From positions 41,363-105,362 of the forward strand of contig JAFEBV010000042.1 of the NCBI GenBank assembly GCA_018242485.1: 64,000 nucleotides of DNA, written 5' to 3'. The translations under genes and the position numbers were made by a program. Positions within the stretch are counted from its first letter, which is position 1. Every line of letters begins with the position of its first letter. Below, one piece after another: positions 1 through 7,665 of the stretch. This DNA is from Pseudomonadota bacterium. GTDB taxonomy: Bacteria > Pseudomonadota > Gammaproteobacteria > Xanthomonadales > Xanthomonadaceae. The notes below the pieces were generated by a model. That model worked only from the letters and a program-made list of their open reading frames with translations. It made no database searches and had not been told where the DNA came from.

Positions 1-707
1 CCCTGCGGCAGGCGCTGTCGCTGGCGATCGACCGCGAGAAGTTGACGACCTATCTGACCGGTTTCGGCGAGACACCGGCGTTCGGGATCGTGCCGCCGTT
101 GCCCGGTTACACACCGCTGCCGATTCCTGCTGAACGCTGGACGCAGGCGCAGCGCGAGCGCGAAGCACTGCGATTGTTCCGCGTCGCCGGCTACAGCCGC
201 GACAACGCGCCGCCGTTGGAACTGCGTTTCAACACCTCGGTACTGCATCGACGGCTGGCGCTGGCGGTGGCGGCGATGTGGAACGAGACGCTGGGCGTGC
301 ATGTGCGTCTGCGCAACGAGGAGTGGAAGGTGTTCGTGCTCAGCCGCCGGCAGCGGGTGATCACGCAGGTCTTCCGCGGCGGCTGGATCGCCGACGTGGC
401 CGATCCGCGCGACTTCCTCGCCGCCTTCGGCAGCGACGGGCCATTGAATTGGACGGGCTGGCGCGACGCCGGTTTCGATGCCCTGCTGGCGCGCGCCGAT
501 GCCGCCAGCGATCCCGCGCAACGCAATGCGCTGCTGGCGCAGGCCGAAGCGCGCCTGCTCGCCGCGCAGCCGCTGGTGCCGTTGTATTTCTACACATCCA
601 AGCATCTGGTCAAGCCGTGGTTGGATGGATTCATCGCCAATCCGCTCGATCATCATGCGAGCCGGTTTCTGTCGTGGCAGGTGGTTCCGCAGGGAGTGGC
701 GCGGTGA
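1..707 (+). CDS. ABC transporter substrate-binding protein, family 5 (OppA-like), C-terminal part
   Basis: The gene enters the window from upstream; the reading frame is already open at base 3, so the start is missing. The visible 234 residues begin with LRQALSLAIDREKL, the usual 'becomes a true lobe' segment of family 5 extracellular binding proteins for peptides or nickel. A WTGWRDAGFDALLARA stretch and a closing segment with PLVPLYFYTSKHLVKPW match the C-terminal lobe of this family. The protein would bind an oligopeptide or similar solute in the periplasm and deliver it to the membrane permease. An OppB-type permease follows on the same strand after a repeat-filled gap. Substrate cannot be told from this fragment. 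Confidence 0.85.
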   Translation, partial: LRQALSLAIDREKLTTYLTGFGETPAFGIVPPLPGYTPLPIPAERWTQAQREREALRLFRVAGYSRDNAPPLELRFNTSVLHRRLALAVAAMWNETLGVHVRLRNEEWKVFVLSRRQRVITQVFRGGWIADVADPRDFLAAFGSDGPLNWTGWRDAGFDALLARADAASDPAQRNALLAQAEARLLAAQPLVPLYFYTSKHLVKPWLDGFIANPLDHHASRFLSWQVVPQGVAR

Positions 708-790
708 GTGCGTCGCCATCACCCGCAGCAACCTCCCACAACTTTCGGAAGCCGTTTGGTGGGTGGCGACGGACGAGGGTGACATTGGCT

Positions 791-890
791 CCCTCCCCTG
801 CGGGCAGGGGAGGGCTGGGGTGGGGTTCGAATTCATGCGCCGGCATTTCACCTCCTCCCAACCTCCCCCTGCTGGCGCAAGGGGAGGAGT
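791..890. repeat. GC-rich palindromic repeat pair between binding protein and permease
   Basis: Two imperfect palindromes lie in the 235-bp gap between the binding protein and permease genes. The first has CCCTCCCCTGC and GCAGGGGAGGG arms; the second has ACCTCCCCCTG facing AAGGGGAGGAG. They belong to the family seen repeatedly across this window. No T-run follows either stem, so a classical rho-independent terminator is not evident. The rest of the gap holds no credible gene. Confidence 0.7.
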
Positions 891-942
891 CGATGCGTGG
901 CATCCGTCGTGCCGGTGAAATACCTCTGGCTTGGTGCAAGGC

Positions 943-1875
943 ATGAAACGCCTCGCCCGCGCCTTCGCCGAGGCGGCTTTCACCCTGTGGCTGCTGGCGA
1001 CGCTGTGCTTCGCCCTGCTGCATGCCGCACCGGGCGGCCCCTTCGATGTCGAGAAAGCCGCGCCGCCGGAAGTGCAGGCCGCGCTCGCCCGTCAATACAG
1101 GCTCGACCAGTCGCTGCCCTCGCAATACATCCACTGGCTGGGTGACCTGGCGCACGGCGACCTCGGGCCGTCGTTCCAGTATCCCGACTATCGCGTCAGC
1201 GAACTGATCGTGCTGGCCCTGCCGGTGACTGCGCTGTGCGGTGGCATCGCGCTGGCATTGGCGATCGGGCTGGGCGTGCCGCTGGGCCTGCTGGCAGCGC
1301 AGCGGCGCGGGCGCGGGCTCGACCGCGTGCTGATGGGCTTGTCGGGGCTGGGGCTGGCGGTGCCGAAGTTCGTGGTCGCCCCGCTGCTGGTGCTGGTGTT
1401 CGCGGTAGCCCTGCACTGGCTGCCGGGCGGCGGCTGGGATCGAACATCTCTGTGGACACTGCTGCGCAGCGCGGCACTGCCGGCGATCGCGCTGAGCTTG
1501 CCGAACCTGGCCTACTGCGCACGCATCGCCCGTGCCGGTTTCATCGAGGCGCTGGGCAGCGACTACGTGCGCGCCGCACGCGCGCGCGGCTATTCGCAGG
1601 CGCGCATCGTGCTGGTGCACGCGCTGGGGCCGGCGCTGCTGCCGGTGCTGGCCTGGCTGGGGCCGGCGCTGATCAACATCGTCAGCGGCTCGGCGGTGGT
1701 CGAGCAGGTATTCGGCATCCCCGGCATGGGCCGCTACTTCGTGCAGGGCGCACTGAATCGCGATTACACCCTCGTGCTGGGCGTGGTGCTGGTGGTCGGT
1801 GCGCTGATCGTGCTGATCAACGCCGCGACCGATGGGCTGCGGGCATGGATCGATCCAAGGCTGCGCGAGGAGTGA
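943..1875 (+). CDS. ABC transporter permease, OppB/DppB type
   Basis: A 310-residue inner-membrane permease. The N-terminal helix (TLWLLATLCFALLHAAPGG) followed by a periplasmic stretch and five further hydrophobic segments is the DppB/OppB pattern. The ABC-binding EAA loop is visible as DYVRAARARGYSQARIVLVHAL around residues 210-230, and VVEQVFGIPGMGRYF is the conserved segment after it. The ATG at 943 is preferred over a TTG four codons upstream, although no strong ribosome binding site precedes it. Family members work as heterodimers with an OppC-type partner and two ATPases; none follows here, because the next gene is convergent engB 21 bases away. Confidence 0.88.
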   Translation: MKRLARAFAEAAFTLWLLATLCFALLHAAPGGPFDVEKAAPPEVQAALARQYRLDQSLPSQYIHWLGDLAHGDLGPSFQYPDYRVSELIVLALPVTALCGGIALALAIGLGVPLGLLAAQRRGRGLDRVLMGLSGLGLAVPKFVVAPLLVLVFAVALHWLPGGGWDRTSLWTLLRSAALPAIALSLPNLAYCARIARAGFIEALGSDYVRAARARGYSQARIVLVHALGPALLPVLAWLGPALINIVSGSAVVEQVFGIPGMGRYFVQGALNRDYTLVLGVVLVVGALIVLINAATDGLRAWIDPRLREE

Positions 1876-1896
1876 ATCGCACGGACTGGCGATCGC

Positions 1897-2478
1897 TCAC
1901 ACGCCAAGCCAGCCGCCCACCACGGAGCGCGCTTCATCCACTCCGAGTTTGGTTTCCGCCGAGAACACCTGCACCGACACGTTCTCAGGCAATTCGCGGC
2001 GCACCGCTGCCAGCGTCTGCGCCTGCTGGCCGCGGCCGAGCTTGTCGGCCTTGGTCAACAGGCCATGCGCCGGCAACCCGCGTGCGGCGGCGAAGGCGAG
2101 CATCTGCCGGTCGTAATCGCGCAGCGGGTGGCGGATGTCCATCACCACGATCAGCCCGGATAGCGCTACGCGCTGGCGGAAGTAATCCTCGATGAACGCT
2201 TCCCAGTGCGCGCGCAGATCCAGCGGCACCTTGGCGTAGCCGTAGCCGGGTAGATCCACCAGATAGGTGTCGGGCTCGACCTGGAAATACACGAGCTGCT
2301 GCGTGCGTCCGGGTGTCTTGGACGTGCGTGCCAGCGCCTTCTGGTTGCACAGGGCGTTGAGGGCGCTGGACTTGCCGGCGTTGGAACGCCCGGCGAAGGC
2401 GACCTCGCGGCCACCGTCGGAGGGCAGTTGGCGCAGGGTGTGGGCAGCGGTGAGGAAGGTGGCTTGGGAGAGTGACAT
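1897..2478 (-). CDS. engB: Ribosome biogenesis GTPase EngB (YsxC/YihA)
   Basis: A 193-residue TRAFAC-class GTPase needed for assembly of the 50S ribosomal subunit in family members. The G1 P-loop reads GRSNAGKSS (residues 30-38), a threonine-rich G2 segment TPGRTQQ follows, G3 is DLPGYGYAK, and G4 is TKADK. Length and order are standard. Neighbours on the other side are cytochrome c4 and dsbA genes, an arrangement familiar from Xanthomonadaceae. The start ATG lies close to a heptamer array, and no clear ribosome binding site is seen before it. Confidence 0.95.
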   Translation of the reverse strand: MSLSQATFLTAAHTLRQLPSDGGREVAFAGRSNAGKSSALNALCNQKALARTSKTPGRTQQLVYFQVEPDTYLVDLPGYGYAKVPLDLRAHWEAFIEDYFRQRVALSGLIVVMDIRHPLRDYDRQMLAFAAARGLPAHGLLTKADKLGRGQQAQTLAAVRRELPENVSVQVFSAETKLGVDEARSVVGGWLGV

Positions 2479-2489
2479 CTAGTGGGGCT

Positions 2490-2524
2490 GGGGAATGGGG
2501 AATGGGGAATGGGGAATGGGGAAT
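2490..2524. repeat. Tandem heptamer array, five GGGGAAT units
   Basis: Five perfect, uninterrupted 7-bp units, directly upstream of the engB start codon and within the 238-bp divergent region between engB and the cytochrome c4 gene. A short inverted relative, CCCCATTCCCC, occurs near 2610. The 7-bp period is shared with arrays near 9.8, 28.8, 39.1, 41.1 and 63.9 kb. Variation in unit number could change the engB/c4 promoter spacing. Confidence 0.9.
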
Positions 2525-2716
2525 GGTAGCCCGTAGCGAACCGGTGTCGTGGATCGATTCACGCACCACCAATGACGATGAGCCCCTTCGGTGGTTCCCA
2601 GCCCCATTCCCCGCTTCTTCATTGACCCCGCCGAACCCGGCAAGGGATAATCCGCCGGTTTCCGCGCCGCCGCGATTCGGGGGAGGGCGCGCCTGTCGGA
2701 TCGATCGGAGTCACGC

Positions 2717-3553
2717 ATGAGCTTGAAGCGCATTCTGGGCGTCGCCCTGCTGGTCGGTGCCACCGCTGCCACCGCCGTCGCCATCGCGCAGGCACCGGCT
2801 GCTTCGTCCGCTGCTTCATCTTCTCCCGCGGCAGCACCGGCCGCGACGACCACCGCGCTGCCGTCGTCGTTGCCGCAATCGCCGGTAGCGTTGGGCGATG
2901 CCCACGCGATGGGCAAGCTGGGCGATGCCAAGGCCGGGCAGGCCAAGGCCGGCGCCTGCGCCGCCTGCCACGCCATCGACGGCAATTCCACCGACGCCCA
3001 GTTCCCGAAGCTGGCCTCGCAGCAGGAGCGCTACATCACCCGCCAGCTCGAAATGTTCAAGTCCGGCGAGCGCCAGAACCCGATCATGCAGCCGATGGCC
3101 GCGCCGCTGAGCGCGCAGGACATGCGCGACATCGGTGCCTACTTCGCCAGCCAGAAAGTGACGGCCGGCGTCGCCGACGACAGCGTCATCAAGACCGGCC
3201 CGAATGCCGGCAAGAAGTTCTACATGGTCGGCCAGCAGTTGTATCGCGGCGGCGATCCGGCGCGCGGCATCCCCGCCTGCATGGCCTGCCACGGCCCGAC
3301 CGGTGCCGGCAATCCCGGTCCGGCGTATCCGAACATCGGTGGCCAGCATGCCAAGTACATCGTCGAGCGCCTCACCGCTTTCCACGGCGGGCTGGTGTTG
3401 GGCAAGGGCGACTGGGCCAAGCCGGAAATGGCGCAGGTGGCCAGGAACCTGACCGACGAGGAGATTCAGGCGCTGGCGACCTATGTCGAAGGCCTGCACC
3501 CGGCGGCGGAAGATGCGGGCAAGTCCGCACCGAAGGCGGCGGCTTCGCCGTAA
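2717..3553 (+). CDS. Cytochrome c4, di-heme, periplasmic
   Basis: A 278-residue exported c-type cytochrome with two CXXCH heme sites, CAACH (about residue 78) and CMACH (about residue 192), in two homologous halves separated by about 115 residues as in cytochrome c4. Each half has the GQHAKY/SQQERY and 'LTDEEIQALATYVEGL' style segments. An N-terminal signal peptide (LLVGATAATAVAIAQA) precedes an unusually long Ala/Ser/Pro linker of about 35 residues. A GGAG sits 7 bases before the ATG. Cytochrome c4 carries electrons from bc1 to terminal oxidases; the cbb3 oxidase operon lies about 7 kb downstream and is a plausible partner. Confidence 0.93.
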   Translation: MSLKRILGVALLVGATAATAVAIAQAPAASSAASSSPAAAPAATTTALPSSLPQSPVALGDAHAMGKLGDAKAGQAKAGACAACHAIDGNSTDAQFPKLASQQERYITRQLEMFKSGERQNPIMQPMAAPLSAQDMRDIGAYFASQKVTAGVADDSVIKTGPNAGKKFYMVGQQLYRGGDPARGIPACMACHGPTGAGNPGPAYPNIGGQHAKYIVERLTAFHGGLVLGKGDWAKPEMAQVARNLTDEEIQALATYVEGLHPAAEDAGKSAPKAAASP

Positions 3554-3671
3554 TCGGCAGGACTGGCGTGAACCAAACCGCTGCCGGCGCGGTCTGCCAT
3601 CGGGCACGGACGTGACGAGGCCATCACCTCGCCGTCCGCGAACCATTCATCGCATCCACGAGGATTCACCC

Positions 3672-4529
3672 ATGCCCGCTTCCCGCACGCTCGTGCGTAC
3701 CACCCTGTTGAGCGCGGCGTTGTTGCTCGCCGCCTGCAATCAAGGCAATCCAGCCGCCTCGCAGGCCAATGCATCGGCGGCTGCTTCCGGTGCCACGCCG
3801 GCGAGTGCGCCGTCCGCATCGACCGCGGTTTCGGATCAGGCAGCCGCTGCTTCGACGGCATCGACAGCCGCCACGTCCTCGGCAGCCAGCGATGCCGATA
3901 CTGCCAACCGTCCCGCGCCGCCGGTCGGCTTCCCGGCTGGGCCGACCCCGGTTGCGGGCACGGATTACACCGTGATCGATACGCCCGATCAGCCCGGCGG
4001 CGACAAGGTGCAGGTGGTGGAGGTGTTCGGCTACGGCTGCCCGCATTGCAACAACCTGCAACCGGCCATGACCGCGTGGGAAGCCAAGCTGCCGCGCGAT
4101 GTGGACTTCAGCTACCTGCCTGCCGCTTTCGGCCCCGGTGCGCCGCATTGCTGGGAAGAGTTCGCGCGCGGGTTCTATGCCGCGCAGGCGATGGGACTGC
4201 CGGTGTCGAGGTTCCACGATGGCGTGTTCAAGGCGGTGTGGGATCAGAAGAAATTCGACGGCACCACCTGCAACGTCATCCCCGGCATCTTCGCCACGTT
4301 CGGCGTGGATCCAACCACCTTCGCTTCGACCATGCAGAGCTTCGCGATCAACGCCAAGATCGGCAGCGCGCACGATCAGGCCATGCGCTGGGGCGTAGAC
4401 TCCACGCCGACCATCGTGGTCGACGGCAAGTACAAGGTCATCGAGCTGGCGCAGTCCGGGCCGGACGGCATGCTGCACACCGTGGACTGGCTGATCGCCA
4501 AGCAGCGCCCGGCGCACGCCAAGCACTGA
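3672..4529 (+). CDS. dsbA: DsbA-family thiol:disulfide oxidoreductase, lipoprotein form
   Basis: A 285-residue protein with a lipobox (LLLAAC, lipidated Cys about residue 21), a 60-residue low-complexity Ala/Ser/Thr linker, then a thioredoxin/DsbA fold. The active site is CPHC within FGYGCPHCNNLQP, and the cis-Pro loop is visible as DSTPTIVVDGKY. It should form or relay disulfides in periplasmic proteins while tethered to a membrane. A GAGG lies 7 bases before the ATG. It is followed 64 bases downstream by a second DsbA gene with strong similarity across the whole fold, which points to a duplication. Confidence 0.92.
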   Translation: MPASRTLVRTTLLSAALLLAACNQGNPAASQANASAAASGATPASAPSASTAVSDQAAAASTASTAATSSAASDADTANRPAPPVGFPAGPTPVAGTDYTVIDTPDQPGGDKVQVVEVFGYGCPHCNNLQPAMTAWEAKLPRDVDFSYLPAAFGPGAPHCWEEFARGFYAAQAMGLPVSRFHDGVFKAVWDQKKFDGTTCNVIPGIFATFGVDPTTFASTMQSFAINAKIGSAHDQAMRWGVDSTPTIVVDGKYKVIELAQSGPDGMLHTVDWLIAKQRPAHAKH

Positions 4530-4593
4530 CGGTGGCGACCGTATCGGCGGTACGCTGCGCCTGATCGAGCGTCATCGCATCGATGGAGGGCCT

Positions 4594-5298
4594 ATGTCGT
4601 TGCATGGATTTCTGAACCGGATCGCTGCGGTGGCGTTGGTGGCGATGCTGCCAGTCGTGGGCGCGCTGCCGGCTCATTCCGCTCCGGCCGGCGCGAATTC
4701 CACCGCCGCCGCCCCAGTCGAGGGGGTCGACTACTACCTGATCGATTCGCCAGATCCGATCCGTGGCGGCAAAGTCGAAGTAGTGGAAGTGTTCGGCTAC
4801 GGATGCCCAATCTGCGCGCGCTTCCAGCCGTATCTGTCGGCGTGGGAAAAGACCTTGCCCACCGATGTGCGGTTCTCCTATCTGCCTGCCGCTTTCGGTC
4901 CCGACCCGGAGCATTGCTGGGACGATTTCGCGCGGGCGTTCTACGCGGCGCAGGCGATGGGGATACAGACCCGGAGCCATGATGCGATCTACAAGGCCAA
5001 GTTCGAGCAGGGTCGCATCGAGACCTGTGCGGCCATCCCGTCGGCCTATGCCGACTACGGGCCCGACCCGCAAGTCTTCGCGTCCACCATGCAAAGCTTC
5101 CCGGTGAACGTGAAGGTGACCCAAGCTCACGACCAAGCCATGCGCTGGGGCGTGGACGGTACGCCGACCATCGTCGTGGATGGCGCTTACCGCGTCGGTC
5201 TGACCCGAAGCGGCGGCCCGGAAGGCATGCTGCGCACGGTGGACTGGTTGATCGCCAAACAGCGTCCGCTGCATTCCGGCCGCCGCGGCAAGCGCTGA
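4594..5298 (+). CDS. DsbA-family thiol:disulfide oxidoreductase, soluble paralogue with CPIC site
   Basis: A 234-residue periplasmic protein with a cleavable signal peptide (LVAMLPVVGALPAHSA). It matches the upstream DsbA almost segment by segment (VEVFGYGCP, FSYLPAAFGP, AHDQAMRWGVD, TPTIVVDG, MLRTVDWLIAKQRP). The active-site dipeptide is different: CPIC instead of CPHC. The residues between the cysteines set redox potential in this family, so the two proteins probably differ in oxidising power or partner. There is no lipobox. GGAGG is placed 5 bases before the ATG. Confidence 0.9.
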   Translation: MSLHGFLNRIAAVALVAMLPVVGALPAHSAPAGANSTAAAPVEGVDYYLIDSPDPIRGGKVEVVEVFGYGCPICARFQPYLSAWEKTLPTDVRFSYLPAAFGPDPEHCWDDFARAFYAAQAMGIQTRSHDAIYKAKFEQGRIETCAAIPSAYADYGPDPQVFASTMQSFPVNVKVTQAHDQAMRWGVDGTPTIVVDGAYRVGLTRSGGPEGMLRTVDWLIAKQRPLHSGRRGKR

Positions 5299-5337
5299 TG
5301 CGCATGGGCTTGGACGCATCCTCCGGAGCGGGCTGAC

Positions 5338-6114
5338 ATGGTGGCCATGCGTCTGCGTCTGCTCAGCTGCAACATCCAGGCCGGCGCCAGCACGCAGCGT
5401 TACCGTCACTACGTGTCGAATAGTTGGTCGCACGTGCTGCCAGCGGGCAAGGGCGACAACATCGCGGCGATCGCGCAACTGGCCGGCGGGTTCGACATCG
5501 TCGGACTGCAGGAATCCGACGCGGGCAGCCTGCGCTCGGGTTTCACCAACCAGACCCATCGCATCGCCGAACTGGCCGGATTTCCGTACTGGAGCCACCA
5601 ACCCAACCGCCGCGTGGGTCGCTTCGCGCACAGCGCCAATGGATTGCTCAGCCGGCAGCGCCCGGCGGAAGTGCTCGATTACGCCCTGCCCAGCCGGGTC
5701 GGCGGCCGCGGCGTGTTGATCGCGCATTTCGGGCATGGCGACGAATGCCTCACGGTCGCCATCGCCCATCTGTCCCTCGGCGTGCACTCGCGGCGCGCGC
5801 AAGTGGATTTTCTCGCGGAATTGTTGGCCGACGCGAAGCATGCGGTGCTGATGGGCGACTTCAATTGCGGCTCGGATGCGCCCGAATTGCAGCGCCTCTA
5901 CCAACAAACGCGGTTGCGCCCACCCAGCAGTTTCGTGGCCACGTTTCCGAGCTGGAAGCCCAAGCGCGGCATTGACCACATCCTGTGCAGCCCGGATCTG
6001 CTCGCCGACCCGCCCGCCGCGTTTCCGGCCGGACGCTCGGATCATCTCGGGGTCGCGCTGGGCATTTCGATTCCGACGAGTACGCCTGTTTCCGCGGCCG
6101 TGCCTGAACATTGA
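5338..6114 (+). CDS. Endonuclease/exonuclease/phosphatase (EEP) family protein
   Basis: A 258-residue protein of the metal-dependent EEP fold. The opening RLRLLSCNIQAG, the metal-binding LQESDAG, the central LMGDFNCG and the C-terminal RSDHLGVAL are the family's ordered motifs (Asn, Glu, Asp-x-Asn and Asp-His). No signal peptide is seen, so action in the cytoplasm is likely. The family includes nucleases, phosphodiesterases and lipid phosphatases, and the sequence alone does not fix the substrate. It follows the dsbA pair by 39 bases and may be co-transcribed. Confidence 0.85.
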   Translation: MVAMRLRLLSCNIQAGASTQRYRHYVSNSWSHVLPAGKGDNIAAIAQLAGGFDIVGLQESDAGSLRSGFTNQTHRIAELAGFPYWSHQPNRRVGRFAHSANGLLSRQRPAEVLDYALPSRVGGRGVLIAHFGHGDECLTVAIAHLSLGVHSRRAQVDFLAELLADAKHAVLMGDFNCGSDAPELQRLYQQTRLRPPSSFVATFPSWKPKRGIDHILCSPDLLADPPAAFPAGRSDHLGVALGISIPTSTPVSAAVPEH

Positions 6115-6253
6115 CCAGGACGGGATGTCTGGCCCGTCTCCCGTCCTGTCGCCGCAGGCGAAGAGAGTGGGATGGGGCGCACTTGCGGAACTGCCAGTGG
6201 CCAATTGCGCGTCGCCACGAACGCCAGGCAGGGCAGGAGGGTTGGGGCGGATT

Positions 6254-7504
6254 TCACTGCTTGAAGAACGGTGGCGACCCCAACCCCAGCAAGGCCATGC
6301 GCGCGGCCATCGCGTTGGCCGCGTCGGCGCGCATCGGGCCCACGTGCACGCGCCACATCTGCTGGCCGGCGACCTGCACCGGCACCAGTTCCAACGGCGC
6401 GATGCCCGCGTCGCGCAGGCGCTGCATCAGTTTCTGTGCATTGGCTTGATCGCCGAAGCTGGCGACCTGCAAAAATCCCATGGTGGCCGGATCGGCTGTC
6501 GCCGCGCCATCGCGAATGGGTGGTGGCGTTGGCGGTGGCGTGCCGTCCATGGCCGGCGCTGGGGCGGTTGTCGTGGAGGGGATCGGCGATGTTGTTATCG
6601 ACGCTGCGGCTTGCGACGGCGGCGATAGAGGCGTCGCGGGCATCGCTGGCGCGGGCATCGACAACATCGATGCGTCGTCCGCGGGCGAGGAGTTGGACGC
6701 GACCGCCGCTTTCGTCGATGTATGCGTGGCGATCAGTGGAGGCGATGAATTGACGCTGGCTGCCATCGGCCGCGGGCGCGGTTTATCGCCGGATTCGGGC
6801 AATGCAACGGCGTTCGATGGCGTGCGATTGGCGATCGCATCGGCAGTCGCCGCCGGCAGCGGCTGGCCGGTGTCGATACCTTGCACCTCCACCATCGCGG
6901 TGCCGTGCACGTTCACGCCGAGCCTGATCGCCGCCGCGTAGGACAGATCGATCAGGCGACCGTCGTGGAAGGGGCCGCGGTCGTTGATGCGCACGATCAC
7001 GCTGCGGCCGTTCTCCAGATTGGTCACCCGCGCATAGCTGGGCAGCGGCAGGGTGCGGTGGGCGGCGCTGAACTGCGACAGATCGTAGGGTTCCAGACTG
7101 GAGGTCACGCGGCCGTCGAACTTGGTGCCGTACCACGAAGCCATGCCGCGCTCGTCGTAACCGGCGGCGGACGGCAGCACGGTGTAGCTCTTGCCGAGCA
7201 CGACGTAGGGCGAACGGTTGCCGTAGCGCGACAGCGGTTCGGGATGCGGGACGGGCTCGGGCAGCTTGGCCACATCCGGCGGCACCGCCGGCGCGCCGTC
7301 GGCCACACCGGGCGCGTACAGGCCGCCGGGGGTGTAGGGGCCGAGCGGTTTCCAGGGTTTCTTCGCCGGATGTGCGGATTGGGCCGTCGATGTGGGGGAT
7401 GGTTTGGGTTTTTCGCCGGCGCAGGCGGCGAGCAGCAGGGCGACCAAGGCCAGCGCGATTACCCTGAATTCAAGTCCCGTCGCATCCGAAGTTCGTACCC
7501 TCAT
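6254..7504 (-). CDS. rlpA: RlpA-like septal ring lytic transglycosylase with SPOR domain
   Basis: A 416-residue lipoprotein (LVALLLAAC, Cys about residue 28). The double-psi beta-barrel domain is evident from GMASWYGTKFDGRVTSS, AAHRTLPLPSYARVTN and VIVRINDRGPFHDGRLIDLS (residues ~120-215), including the catalytic-type Asp and His of RlpA. A 110-residue Pro/Ala/Ser linker leads to a C-terminal SPOR domain (FLQVASFGDQANAQKL...). RlpA cleaves denuded glycan strands at the division septum, and SPOR binds those strands. The only ATG in position lies inside a flanking palindromic repeat, which also supplies a purine-rich GGGGGCGG upstream. mltB follows upstream on the same strand. Confidence 0.9.
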   Translation of the reverse strand: MRVRTSDATGLEFRVIALALVALLLAACAGEKPKPSPTSTAQSAHPAKKPWKPLGPYTPGGLYAPGVADGAPAVPPDVAKLPEPVPHPEPLSRYGNRSPYVVLGKSYTVLPSAAGYDERGMASWYGTKFDGRVTSSLEPYDLSQFSAAHRTLPLPSYARVTNLENGRSVIVRINDRGPFHDGRLIDLSYAAAIRLGVNVHGTAMVEVQGIDTGQPLPAATADAIANRTPSNAVALPESGDKPRPRPMAASVNSSPPLIATHTSTKAAVASNSSPADDASMLSMPAPAMPATPLSPPSQAAASITTSPIPSTTTAPAPAMDGTPPPTPPPIRDGAATADPATMGFLQVASFGDQANAQKLMQRLRDAGIAPLELVPVQVAGQQMWRVHVGPMRADAANAMAARMALLGLGSPPFFKQ

Positions 7505-7621
7505 CCGCCCCCGGATCGAGTCCGGGGCAGGCTCTGCGGGCACCTTCCCCCGGAGGGGGAAGGGAATAACAGCCTCTCCCTCCGGGAGAGGCCGACGCGC
7601 CGCAGGCGCGGCGGGTGAGGG
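7498..7621. repeat. Cluster of GC-rich palindromes between mltB and rlpA
   Basis: Several nested inverted repeats fill the 161-bp gap: CCCCGGA/TCCGGGG, CACCTTCCCCC facing GGGGGAAGG, CTCTCCCTCC facing GGAGAG, and GCGCC/GGCGC. The left edge carries CCCTCATCCG, a word shared with copies near 14.3, 28.9 and 30.1 kb, and it overlaps the first codons of rlpA. Confidence 0.75.
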
Positions 7622-7665
7622 AATGCAATGTCCCGTTGCCGACACGCTGCATGCGCCGGTAGCGC

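Noticed and set aside
821..845. GGTTCGAATTC as a tRNA T-loop
   Set aside because: No acceptor stem, anticodon arm or CCA-like end can be folded around it; it is part of a repeat flank.
4438..6204. Long open frame on the minus strand opposite the dsbA/EEP genes
   Set aside because: It is antisense to three genes with clear motifs, is His/Arg/Ala-rich as expected from high-GC antisense frames, and shows no domain.
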